A stretch of 64,000 nucleotides of DNA from the NCBI RefSeq assembly GCF_963667135.1, contig NZ_OY762974.1:310001-374000 (forward strand). The letters run 5' to 3'. Under the pieces are notes generated by a model. The model did not search any database. It was not told the origin of the DNA and saw only the letters and a program-made list of their open reading frames with translations. The position numbers were made by a program, and so were the translations under genes. Shown here in pieces: positions 18,617-26,054 of the stretch (within the stretch, counting starts at the first letter, position 1; each line of letters begins with the position of its first letter). Origin of the DNA: an uncultured Macellibacteroides sp. (GTDB taxonomy: Bacteria; Bacteroidota; Bacteroidia; Bacteroidales; Tannerellaceae).

Positions 18617-19363
18617 TCATTTTAGCAAGGAGGCTTTGAAGGTCCACTCGTTCGTCGCATATTTTTCTTTTTTCAGTCTTCCGATAGCTTCAATATCCTT
18701 TTCGCTAAACACATACGCCTTATTTACCATCTTATTTTCAAGGAAATAATCCATTACGATTACTTTAAATTCCTGTAACTGCATGGGACTAACTAAATAC
18801 TTTTGAATATTCGTTACCTGGCTTTTTACTGAATTTACATACGTAACACGACTCTCCCCGGACCAATCGTTTGCTTGTTCTGCATCACCCTGCAGAGCTT
18901 GGGATAATATGTTCAAATCTGTATTAAAAAGAAGTGTGGCATGAAACATGCTTTTATGCTTATGAATACATTGCGCACTTCCTGAAATCTTAAATCCATT
19001 TAAAGTGAGTCCCCGGCGCTCGTCTGCTTTTGCCTGAATGCCAATTTTAGCAAGAAGATTCAATAGTACAGACGTAAACTTATCAAAATCGGGATACTGG
19101 TTTCTTTCGATAAATGTTAAATTAAGATTTCCCATATCGTGATAAACCGCACCTCCACCCGAAAACCTACGTACCACTTTGATATCCCTTTCCAACACAA
19201 ATCCCGGATTAATTTCGGCCCACACATTTTGATGCTTACCAATCACAACAGACGGTTCATTCTGCCAAAGCATAAAAACATCTTCGGGAAATGAGTTAAG
19301 AAGATATTCTTCGGCAGCTAAATTAAAATAGGCATCCGTACTGTTGTTATTAATACACATCAT
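18617..19363 (-). CDS. lplA: Lipoate-protein ligase (short form)
   Basis: A protein of about 248 residues of the biotin/lipoate ligase fold. Seen: DAYFNLAAEEYLL near the start, the adenylate-binding RRFSGGGAVYHDMGNLNLTF and the lysine segment NGFKISGSAQ. It activates lipoate and attaches it to E2-type lipoyl domains. I start at the ATG at 19361-19363 (a second ATG follows directly), 14 bases after the lpdA stop, because a longer frame would overlap lpdA with residues unlike the family. The C-terminal accessory domain of the E. coli LplA class is absent or much reduced, so it may need a partner or work as a lipoyltransferase. Its place inside the E1/E2/E3 set points to the local E2 as substrate. 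Confidence 0.88.
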   Translation of the reverse strand: MMCINNNSTDAYFNLAAEEYLLNSFPEDVFMLWQNEPSVVIGKHQNVWAEINPGFVLERDIKVVRRFSGGGAVYHDMGNLNLTFIERNQYPDFDKFTSVLLNLLAKIGIQAKADERRGLTLNGFKISGSAQCIHKHKSMFHATLLFNTDLNILSQALQGDAEQANDWSGESRVTYVNSVKSQVTNIQKYLVSPMQLQEFKVIVMDYFLENKMVNKAYVFSEKDIEAIGRLKKEKYATNEWTFKASLLK

Positions 19364-19377
19364 ATTACTTGTAATTA

Positions 19378-20727
19378 TCAGGCAAACAAACACTCATGGA
19401 TAATTTCGCTTACGGTAGGATGAGGAAACACGTGCTTTCTGAATTCATCTACAGTATATCCGTGCTCTATGGCAATACCGGCTATTGAGATAAGTTCGGA
19501 AGCCGGATTTCCCAACATATGGCAACCGATAATTCTATCCTCGCCGTCAATAATAAGTTTACAGATGCCATTACCCAACTCATTTTCGGCAACAAACCTA
19601 CCGGAATAGGCCATCGGCAGTTTCAGCACCTGAAAATAGTCGCCGCCAGCCGTTAATTCTTCTTCTGTTTTGCCCACTCCTGCTATTTCGGGATTCGTGT
19701 ATACCACTCCCGGAATAGCCTTATAACTCATTTTATCATCAAGACCCAAAATATGATTTACAGCTACATCACTTTCCCTGATAGCCGTATGCGCCAGTAA
19801 AGAAAATCCTGTAATATCACCGCAAGCATATACCCGCGGATGATTTGTCTGCATATATTCGTTAACCTTCACTCCGTTTTTAAGAAGTTCAATATTCAAG
19901 TTTGACAAACCCACCTTATCAATGTTCGCTTTTCGGCCAACGCTTACAAGAATCCGGTTTGCTTCAATAATACTGACCTTTCCTTCTTTTTCTACAGTAA
20001 CGCCAGTAGGACTAACTTCTGTAACTTTTGTTGAAAGATAGAAATCGACTCCTTTCTTTGCATATTCTTTCCTTAGCATCGCTGAAGTCTCTTTATCCAT
20101 TACACCCAATATCTCGGGCATCATTTCAACAACACTTACCTTTACCCCCATGCTATTAAAAAAAGAAGCAAACTCGATTCCAATCACACCACCTCCAATA
20201 ATAACAAGCGAATGCGGCAGATCTTTAGATTCCAGGGCTTCTTTGGATGTCCAGTAATCTACTTCCGACAACCCTTTTATAGGAGGAATTATTGTTTCGG
20301 AACCTGTACAAACCAACACATACTTTACCGGATATTCCTGTTCGCCGCACGCTATGCGGATAAAACCATCCTTTTCGTCCTGAATAACCGCCACACCCTG
20401 CACAATCTCAACGCCGCTGGCCGTAAGCTTCATTTTTACTCCACCCGTTAGTTTCTTAACAACCTTATCCTTACGAAGAATAATCTTTTCGAGATCGAAG
20501 CCGGGTTTTCCTCCTTCTAAAATTCCATATTTGGATGCGTTTTTAATATTATCCAGCATTTTAGCCGAATAAAGAAGTGTTTTAGTAGGAATACAACCCT
20601 CGTTCAGGCAAACTCCTCCGATGGCATTTTTTTCAAAAAGAATAGTCTTTAATCCATTGAGTGCCGCCTTTTCTGCAGCATTGTATCCTGCAGGACCACC
20701 TCCAATAATTGCAATATCATATTCCAT
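19378..20727 (-). CDS. lpdA: Dihydrolipoyl dehydrogenase (E3)
   Basis: A 449-residue FAD disulphide oxidoreductase. It reoxidises dihydrolipoamide on E2 and passes electrons to NAD. Seen: FAD-binding IIGGGPAG at residues 7-14, redox-active disulphide Cys40/Cys45 in GGVCLNEGCIPT, the NAD-binding VIIGGGVIGIEFAS, YACGDITG, and the C-terminal catalytic His-Glu region HPHPTVSEIIHE. I chose the ATG at 20725-20727; the frame extends 25 codons further upstream but those residues (including HFGLLDCF) are not part of the family. It is the first gene of the minus-strand run lpdA, lplA, E2, E1, fldA. Confidence 0.95.
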   Translation of the reverse strand: MEYDIAIIGGGPAGYNAAEKAALNGLKTILFEKNAIGGVCLNEGCIPTKTLLYSAKMLDNIKNASKYGILEGGKPGFDLEKIILRKDKVVKKLTGGVKMKLTASGVEIVQGVAVIQDEKDGFIRIACGEQEYPVKYVLVCTGSETIIPPIKGLSEVDYWTSKEALESKDLPHSLVIIGGGVIGIEFASFFNSMGVKVSVVEMMPEILGVMDKETSAMLRKEYAKKGVDFYLSTKVTEVSPTGVTVEKEGKVSIIEANRILVSVGRKANIDKVGLSNLNIELLKNGVKVNEYMQTNHPRVYACGDITGFSLLAHTAIRESDVAVNHILGLDDKMSYKAIPGVVYTNPEIAGVGKTEEELTAGGDYFQVLKLPMAYSGRFVAENELGNGICKLIIDGEDRIIGCHMLGNPASELISIAGIAIEHGYTVDEFRKHVFPHPTVSEIIHECLFA

Positions 20728-21109
20728 TGTTACTATTGTAAAATTAATATGCGTTAATGATCTTAAAGTAAATACAAAACAATCCAGCAGACCGAAATGC
20801 ATTTACTTGTAGAAAACAGACAAGCATCGTAGATTGTTCTAAATCAACAATTAACAAACAACAAGTAAGGAACCGAAATACGGTAAATCAATTGGTGAAT
20901 GATAAGGTGAGTTATGTGCTGTACAACATACAGAATAACTTATATATTAAATATTATACGTTAACTTTGTACGAATAATTTTACCAATGTTGAATATCTT
21001 TCGGTTGATTTTGCATTAATAATATTCTGTTTCAAGTAGTAACTAATTTTCCGTTACTCTCACGCACAAAAAACAAAATGTCTATATGTTAAAATCTAAA
21101 TTATGATTT
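20728..21109. other. Divergent intergenic region with a possible rightward promoter
   Basis: A 382-base AT-rich region between lpdA (leftward) and the small lipoprotein (rightward). TAACTTTG at 20962-20969 matches the Bacteroides -7 box on the plus strand, about 140 bases before the lipoprotein gene, but with no good TTG at -33. I found no exact TAnnTTTG on the minus strand for lpdA. No open frame of interest is present. Confidence 0.4.
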
Positions 21110-21538
21110 ATGAAATCCAAATTGTTTACCACAAGTATATTTCTTTGCTCGATATTATTCCTGTTTGCAGGGTGCGATAAGGACGATGAAGAAGTTAAAC
21201 CCCCGAAATTTCAAGAGATTAAACTGAACATGGAAGATATGCGATTCTCTGATTTGCCCAACTTAGCCACCATCACTGAGGCAGAAGGAGAATTTGACTT
21301 TAAAAAGTATCAAGAAACTGATTCTCTTTTTATCGTATTTCCAAAAGGAAGTGTTCATGGAAGTATACCGCAATTAGTTCTTTATCCGTCCAGATTACCT
21401 AAAGATATGCCAATCTTTGGGAATACGTTTCTCTTTTCAGGTGAGATAAAACGCAGTACATCTAGCTCTTATACTCCTATCGTATTATCTGAATTTAAAT
21501 ATATTTTAATGATAGCAATGTCAGCAACTAAGAAATAA
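21110..21538 (+). CDS. Small lipoprotein of unknown function
   Basis: A 142-residue protein with a lipoprotein signal peptide (lipobox FAGC, Cys22), followed by the acidic DKDDEEVKPP that often marks outer-membrane surface-exposed Bacteroidetes lipoproteins. The body has no motif I recognise; it looks like a single small beta-rich domain (alternating hydrophobic pattern in LFIVFPKGSVHGSIPQLVLYP and YTPIVLSEFKYILMIAM). It begins a patch of small accessory genes with no metabolic context. Four bases after its stop a second signal-peptide-coding ATG begins (next entry), so they may form a small operon. Confidence 0.6.
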   Translation: MKSKLFTTSIFLCSILFLFAGCDKDDEEVKPPKFQEIKLNMEDMRFSDLPNLATITEAEGEFDFKKYQETDSLFIVFPKGSVHGSIPQLVLYPSRLPKDMPIFGNTFLFSGEIKRSTSSSYTPIVLSEFKYILMIAMSATKK

Positions 21539-21541
21539 CTT

Positions 21542-21780
21542 ATGAAAAAGATATGTTTTTACTAATTTTATTGTCTGTGATTGGAATAGTATACGGACAA
21601 GTTGAAACCCGCTATTTCCCAGATTCAACTAAACTTTCCAAAATAAATAGCGTTTCGAATCTTACAACAACACTCATTATATTGACTGAACTACATATTC
21701 AGTCAAAAATTTTCAAGCAAATAACAACTTTCTTTAAAGAGTACAAATTCGCCTCTAATCTTATACAGTATTACAATTAA
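21542..21780 (+). pseudogene. Secreted-protein gene, probably frameshifted
   Basis: An ATG at 21542 opens MKKICFY and stops at once (TAA at 21563). One extra T in the run at 21556-21560 would join it to the frame beginning at 21553 and give MKKICFLLILLSVIGIVYGQ, an excellent Sec signal peptide, followed by VETRYFPDSTKLSKINSVS. That reconstruction is strong evidence of a single-base deletion, a homopolymer sequencing error or slippage control. The downstream part is only about 55 residues and its last 40 look degenerate, so truncation is likely too. I cannot name a family. Confidence 0.5.
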
Positions 21781-21831
21781 ATTTAAATGAAAATTGAACA
21801 TATTGGACAAGATAAGTGTACTAAAAATGGC

Positions 21832-22257
21832 TTATGGTTGAAAAACAACTTGTAGAATAATTTTCTCTTTAAATGAGGGATAAGAGGAGGAAACTTGTCT
21901 TTCTTTATAGAAATTACTGTCAACAATAATTGTAATCTTTTTATCCGTATACATCGGGTATATATTCGCACTCCCCTCTTCGTCAACTTCAGTTGTTTGA
22001 TCTGGCAAAATAACAGAATCTCCTTTAACAAAATGGCCACTTCCCTCATAAGCATAGCCCATCAAGTCTAAAGTATGGATACCATAATAAATATAGACTT
22101 TTGAACCAAAATCTGGATGTTTTAGGCCTGGATTTTGACTAGTTTCATAGGAAGCCCTAATTCTAATTTCGGGGCTAGATTCGTTTATTATTTCATCTTT
22201 GCAACTTGTAGAGAAAAATAATAAAACATTTAAGATTAATAATGTACATCTATTCAT
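21832..22257 (-). CDS. Small lipoprotein of unknown function
   Basis: A 141-residue protein when started at the ATG at 22255-22257. This gives a proper lipoprotein signal with lipobox STSC (Cys19). The open frame runs 48 codons further upstream, but that part is hydrophobic and rich in Phe, as expected from AT-rich non-coding DNA. The mature protein has alternating hydrophobic strands (SKVYIYYGI, KKITIIVDSNFY) suggestive of a small beta-sandwich; no motif was recognised. It faces the frameshifted secreted-protein gene tail to tail. It lies next to an IS remnant in an AT-rich patch, consistent with accessory DNA. Confidence 0.55.
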   Translation of the reverse strand: MNRCTLLILNVLLFFSTSCKDEIINESSPEIRIRASYETSQNPGLKHPDFGSKVYIYYGIHTLDLMGYAYEGSGHFVKGDSVILPDQTTEVDEEGSANIYPMYTDKKITIIVDSNFYKERQVSSSYPSFKEKIILQVVFQP

Positions 22258-22409
22258 AAAAAGATTGGTATAAGTTAAAGTGAGTTCAATTAGTAAAAAA
22301 ATAAAACATCGAAAGCTAATAAATAAATATGACATACACAATTTAAATGAAAGACTTTGTCTTATAATGAAATAGGTAGACATATTATAACTAAAAAACA
22401 ATGTGATCT

Positions 22410-22765
22410 ATGAAGAAAAGTACAAGTAAATTTACAGATTCGGATTAACTATCCATTATTCGTGAATACTATGCGAGCGGCTGTACGCAATTGCAAAAAA
22501 GTATGCGGTTGGCAGGGGTACACTTCGATATTGTATAAAGATGAATCCAATCGATTCAGTATCATTATCTTTACCTTCAGGAACAATTGAATATGTTATG
22601 GCAAGGAAGAAAGCAAATGAACCGGATGAGAGCTCAAGATTGCAAGCTAGGATTAAGGATTTGGAGAAAGAACGGATACAGATGCTTAGTGGAAAATATA
22701 TATTTGCTCAACTCATAGAGTTTCTTCCTCAGAATTACTTTCAAAGACTTTTTATGAAATACTAG
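22410..22765 (+). pseudogene. Decayed IS3-type transposase orfA
   Basis: From the ATG at 22410 the translation reads MKKSTSKFTDSD, an in-frame stop, then LSIIREYYASGCTQ. This matches the helix-turn-helix start of IS3-family OrfA proteins common in Bacteroidales (K-x-SxxEKLSIIREYYxSGC). A frameshift follows, and the frame at 22541 continues with SLSLPSGTIEYVMARKKANEPDE and a coiled-coil stretch ending KDLEKERIQMLSGK, again orfA-like. OrfB is missing. With at least one stop, one frameshift and loss of the catalytic DDE half, it cannot transpose. The end of the original element could not be placed. Confidence 0.7.
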
Positions 22766-22914
22766 AAATACTAAAGGACATCGATACATTTTTTTTAGTG
22801 GACACTAGTGAATAGATACATATTAATGGTTTCCGTTAGGAATTAACTGCGTTTACTAAGGGAATAAATAATTTGAGCTTGTATTTAATTACAAAGGGTT
22901 AAGAGATTTATTCG

Positions 22915-22996
22915 ATTGACAGTTGTCGTTAAGGATGTTGACAGTTGTCGTTATACTTGTCGACAGTTGTCAACAAGCATAACGACAACTGTCGAA
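22915..22996. repeat. Cluster of four GACAGTTGTC-type repeats forming a large hairpin
   Basis: Three direct copies of a GACAGTTGTC core (22918-22927, 22940-22949, 22962-22971) and one inverted copy (GACAACTGTC, 22984-22993) at a constant 22-base period. The first two and the inverted copy carry the extension GTTA. Copies 2 and 4 plus flanks form a stem of about 22 base pairs (22938-22960 with 22973-22996, one bulge and one mismatch) with copy 3 in the loop. The core is itself an imperfect palindrome (GACA..TGTC). This could be a protein-binding array, a palindromic intergenic repeat or an element end. Confidence 0.75.
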
Positions 22997-23140
22997 CGAA
23001 TACTTCCCTTAAGGAAAAAATGTTTTATACTACTATCTTACAATTAGTTCCCTTTATAGTTGGGCTTAATTACAGGTAGTAAAACTTTACGTGCTTATTA
23101 TAAAGATAAAATTGGTTGCTTCCCTGAGTAATTTTGAGGT

Positions 23141-23170
23141 AAGCGTCTCCGCGATACCGTGGAGACGCTT
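23141..23170. repeat. GC-rich hairpin
   Basis: A perfect 10-base-pair stem (AAGCGTCTCC at 23141-23150 with GGAGACGCTT at 23161-23170) and a ten-base loop. An A-run follows on the plus strand, but no T-run follows on either strand, so it is not a typical terminator. It stands out by GC content in an AT-rich region. Confidence 0.6.
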
Positions 23171-23201
23171 AAAAAAGGGTGACAGATGACAGACGAAATG
23201 G

Positions 23202-23272
23202 ATCCCTCACTTTGTATCTCTCACCGCCGCATCCCTTATGGGTAAAGGGTTTTAACTCTAAAAGTGAGGGAT
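23202..23272. repeat. Inverted repeat of ATCCCTCACTTT
   Basis: A 12-base perfect inverted repeat (23202-23213 with 23261-23272), with related TCTCTCACC / GATGAGAGATG sequence beside it and a smaller CCCTT/AAGGG pair inside. The GTGAGGGATGAGAGATG wording resembles intergenic repeats that recur in Bacteroidales genomes; that comparison is from memory. Confidence 0.6.
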
Positions 23273-23415
23273 GAGAGATGATTCTGAAGAAATCTCGTAT
23301 TGGAATAGGATTACTTGATTTTCAATCTCAAATTCATAAGAGCGCAAACAATTAGCAATAGTTGCTTGTTTTAGGGTTGATAGAAATCATACAAATAATA
23401 TTAATAACTAATACA

Positions 23416-23607
23416 ATGTCAATTAAAAGAGTTTGGGTTGAAGAAGACTGCATTTCATGTGGCAGTTGTGAGAGTATATGTCCCGATGTATTTGAGGTTA
23501 TAGATATCTCGGAAGTGAAACAAGGTGTAGTTTTTGCTGATTTCGATGCCGGAATCAGAGATGCGGCTGATAACTGCCCGGTGAGTGTAATTAAATTCGA
23601 AGAATAG
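23416..23607 (+). CDS. Small ferredoxin (4Fe-4S)
   Basis: A 63-residue ferredoxin starting at the ATG at 23416; the frame is open 18 codons further upstream, but those residues are not ferredoxin-like. Cysteines at 12, 15, 18 and 22 (CISCGSCESICP) and a distal Cys54 in DNCPVSVI are visible. In single-cluster ferredoxins of this length the cluster uses the first three and the distal cysteine, so Cys22 is an extra thiol that could pair or help ligate. It is an electron carrier for reductive or pyruvate/2-oxoacid oxidoreductase reactions and a plausible donor for a NuoEFG-less complex I. A strong terminator follows directly, so it is a single-gene transcript. Confidence 0.88.
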   Translation: MSIKRVWVEEDCISCGSCESICPDVFEVIDISEVKQGVVFADFDAGIRDAADNCPVSVIKFEE

Positions 23608-23630
23608 ATAGTTTTTTTATTCGTTTTTTC

Positions 23631-23680
23631 GGCTGTTTCGGGTTGTATGAACACAACCCGAAACAGCCTTTCTTTTTTTT
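23631..23680 (+). terminator. Intrinsic terminator of the ferredoxin gene
   Basis: A perfect 16-base-pair stem (23631-23646 with 23653-23668), loop ATGAAC, followed by a run of T with one C to 23680. Confidence 0.93.
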
Positions 23681-23768
23681 ACAACTTATAAATAGCTATA
23701 AGTCTTTCGCTTTGACTTATAAATCTATATTGGAATGCCTTTTTCTTAGACATTTTGCTTTTTATTTC

Positions 23769-23776
23769 TATCTTTG
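23769..23776 (+). promoter_or_regulatory. Bacteroides-type -7 box before the XRE-cupin gene
   Basis: TATCTTTG matches TAnnTTTG exactly and lies 30 bases before the chosen ATG at 23806, which supports that start. The -33 region is T-rich (TTTTTCTTAG) but has no TTG at ideal spacing. Confidence 0.55.
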
Positions 23777-23805
23777 AGGCATCATATTATAAAAAACGAC
23801 AGCAG

Positions 23806-24360
23806 ATGAACGAACAAATTAAACAGATTGCGGAACGTCTGGCCGGACTTCGGGATGCATTGGGTAGAACACCGGAAGAAATGGCTAAGTCATGTAATCT
23901 TTCGACTGATGAATATTTGTTGCTGGAAACAGGTACAGTTGATATTTCTGTAAGTGTACTCCACCAGATTTCGCAAGCAAATGGAATCGCTCTCACCACC
24001 CTTATGTTTGGAGATGAGCCCAAAATGAGTTCCTATTTTGTTACGAGAAAAGGAACAGGGATTACGGTAGAACGTGTAAAAGCATATAAATATCAGTCTT
24101 TGGCTGCAGGTTTTGCAAATCGTAAAGCAGACCCGTTTATTGTTACCGTTCATCCTAAACCCGAAGAAGAGGAGATTTTCCTGAATTCGCATCCGGGACA
24201 GGAATTTAATATGGTATTGAGTGGTCGTATGCTGATACGCATTAATGGTAAAGATCTTATTTTAGAAGAAGGTGACAGTATATATTTCAATTCGGAACTG
24301 CCACATGGTATGAAGGCGTTAGACAATGAGAAAGTGTGTTTCCTGGCTGTAATATTTTAA
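23806..24360 (+). CDS. XRE-family regulator with C-terminal cupin domain
   Basis: A 184-residue protein: an N-terminal helix-turn-helix domain (residues 1-65, including RTPEEMAKSCNLSTDEYLLLETG) and a C-terminal cupin (about 110-184, HPGQEFNMVLSGRMLIRINGKDLILEEGDSIYFNSELPHGMKAL) that probably senses a small ligand. I start at the ATG 30 bases after the promoter box. It is 17 bases before the acyl-CoA ligase gene. XRE-cupin regulators commonly precede this type of ligase in Bacteroidales, so autoregulation of the operon by an acid or acyl-CoA is likely (inference). Confidence 0.85.
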   Translation: MNEQIKQIAERLAGLRDALGRTPEEMAKSCNLSTDEYLLLETGTVDISVSVLHQISQANGIALTTLMFGDEPKMSSYFVTRKGTGITVERVKAYKYQSLAAGFANRKADPFIVTVHPKPEEEEIFLNSHPGQEFNMVLSGRMLIRINGKDLILEEGDSIYFNSELPHGMKALDNEKVCFLAVIF

Positions 24361-24377
24361 CGATAGAGAGATAAATC

Positions 24378-26036
24378 ATGTTAGAAAGATTCGTAAATAA
24401 AACGGCCTTTGAGTCGCAAGAAGATTTTGTAAAGAATTTTAAGGTAAATGTTCCGAATAACTTCAATTTCGGATACGATGTGGTAGACGCCTGGGCGGCG
24501 GAAGAACCTGAACGGAAAGCATTATGCTGGACTAACGATAAAGGGGATCACATCGATTTCACGTTTGCAGAGATGAAAAAGTATACAGACCAGACAGCTT
24601 CCTATTTCCAATCGCTGGGAATTGGTCATGGAGATATGGTTATGCTTATTCTGAAACGTCGCTATGAATTTTGGTTTTCCATCATAGCGCTGCACAAACT
24701 GGGTGCGGTTGTTATTCCGGCTACACATTTACTTACGAAGAAAGATATTGCATTCCGTGCAAATGCGGCAGATATTAAAATGATTGTGGTTGCTGGTGAG
24801 GAAGAAATTACGAAGCATGTAATAGATGCTATGCCCGACTCTCCTACTGTAAAAACATTAGTTTCCGTTGGTCCGGATATTCCCGAAGGTTTCGATGACT
24901 TCCATAAGGGAATAGAACAGGCAGCTCCGTTTGTTCGTCCGCTTCATGCAAACAGCAATGAGGATATTTCTATTATGTATTTTACTTCCGGAACAACAGG
25001 CAATCCGAAAATGGTAGCTCACGATTTCACCTATCCGTTGGGACACATCGTTACAGGTAGCTTCTGGCACAATCTGAACAAGGATAGCTTGCATCTTACC
25101 ATCGCCGACACTGGCTGGGGAAAGGCTGTATGGGGTAAGTTGTACGGACAATGGATTGCCGGCGCAAATGTATTTGTATACGACCATGAGAAGTTTGTTC
25201 CTGCAAATATGTTACAAATGATTCAGGATTACCGGATTACCTCTCTTTGCGCGCCTCCAACAATATTCCGTTTCCTGATTCGTGAAGATCTAACTAAGTA
25301 CGACATGTCGTCATTAAAATATTGTACTATTGCCGGCGAAGCGTTGAATCCGGCGGTGTACGAATCTTTTTACAAACTAACGGGAATAAAGCTGATGGAA
25401 GGTTTTGGTCAGACCGAAACGACTCCAACAGTTGCAACTTTTCCATGGATGGAACCGAAACCGGGATCGATGGGTGTACCCAATCCGCAATATGATGTAG
25501 ATTTGATCCGTCCGGATGGTTCACGTGCCGAAGATGGCGAGCAGGGACAGATTGTTATTCGCACTTGCAACGGCAAACCTCTTGGATTGTTTAAAGAATA
25601 TTACCGGGACCCGGAGCGTACAAATGAAGCGTGGCATGATGGTGTATATTACACGGGCGACATTGCCTGGCGTGATGAGGATGGTTATCTGTGGTTTGTA
25701 GGTCGTGCAGACGATGTGATTAAGAGTTCTGGTTACCGCATCGGTCCGTTCGAAGTGGAGAGTGCTCTGATGACTCACCCTGCCGTTGTAGAATGTGCTA
25801 TTACGGGTGTACCAGACGAGATTCGTGGTCAGGTGGTTAAAGCAACTATTGTTTTGTCTATGGATTATAAAAATTCCGACAAAGAAGAACTTACGAAAGA
25901 AATACAGGATCATGTAAAAAAAGTTACTGCTCCTTACAAATATCCGCGTATCGTGGAATTTGTGGATGAGTTGCCCAAAACCATCAGCGGAAAGATTCGT
26001 CGTGTGGAAATAAGGGATAAGGATACGAACAAGTAG
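24378..26036 (+). CDS. AMP-dependent acyl-CoA synthetase (medium-chain/acetyl-CoA synthetase-like)
   Basis: A 552-residue ANL-superfamily ligase that activates a carboxylic acid to its acyl-CoA through an acyl-AMP intermediate. Seen: the P-loop-like [12 protein letters not shown] (near residues 203-214), [12 protein letters not shown] and [10 protein letters not shown] (A5 motif), [34 protein letters not shown] (A7-A8 hinge) and the catalytic lysine in [11 protein letters not shown] near the C-terminus. The substrate is not determinable; related proteins act on short- or medium-chain acids. The gene sits between a cupin regulator and proB with 17 and 18 bases on each side. Confidence 0.9.
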   Translation: MLERFVNKTAFESQEDFVKNFKVNVPNNFNFGYDVVDAWAAEEPERKALCWTNDKGDHIDFTFAEMKKYTDQTASYFQSLGIGHGDMVMLILKRRYEFWFSIIALHKLGAVVIPATHLLTKKDIAFRANAADIKMIVVAGEEEITKHVIDAMPDSPTVKTLVSVGPDIPEGFDDFHKGIEQAAPFVRPLHANSNEDISIMYFTSGTTGNPKMVAHDFTYPLGHIVTGSFWHNLNKDSLHLTIADTGWGKAVWGKLYGQWIAGANVFVYDHEKFVPANMLQMIQDYRITSLCAPPTIFRFLIREDLTKYDMSSLKYCTIAGEALNPAVYESFYKLTGIKLMEGFGQTETTPTVATFPWMEPKPGSMGVPNPQYDVDLIRPDGSRAEDGEQGQIVIRTCNGKPLGLFKEYYRDPERTNEAWHDGVYYTGDIAWRDEDGYLWFVGRADDVIKSSGYRIGPFEVESALMTHPAVVECAITGVPDEIRGQVVKATIVLSMDYKNSDKEELTKEIQDHVKKVTAPYKYPRIVEFVDELPKTISGKIRRVEIRDKDTNK

Positions 26037-26054
26037 CTTGTAATATTGAAATAT

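Larger units (their letters stand above)
22766..23415. other. Gene-free, repeat-rich stretch
   Basis: About 650 bases without a credible coding frame. It holds a cluster of GACAGTTGTC-type repeats (22915-22996), a 10-base-pair hairpin (23141-23170) and an inverted repeat of ATCCCTCACTTT (23202-23272), each listed separately. The AT-rich left part directly follows the transposase remnant and may contain the decayed end of that element. Confidence 0.6.

Noticed and set aside
19378-20802. LpdA with 25 extra N-terminal residues
   Set aside because: The FAD-binding strand should begin a few residues from the N-terminus, as it does from the ATG at 20725-20727.
22541-22765. Independent 74-residue gene
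   Set aside because: Its sequence continues the transposase orfA that begins at 22410 in another frame; it is part of the pseudogene.
22915-22996. A mini CRISPR array
   Set aside because: The repeats are only ten to fourteen bases, the intervals are about twelve bases, one copy is inverted and no cas gene is nearby.
23141-23170. Terminator upstream of the ferredoxin gene
   Set aside because: No T-run follows on either strand and there is no gene directly before it on the plus strand.
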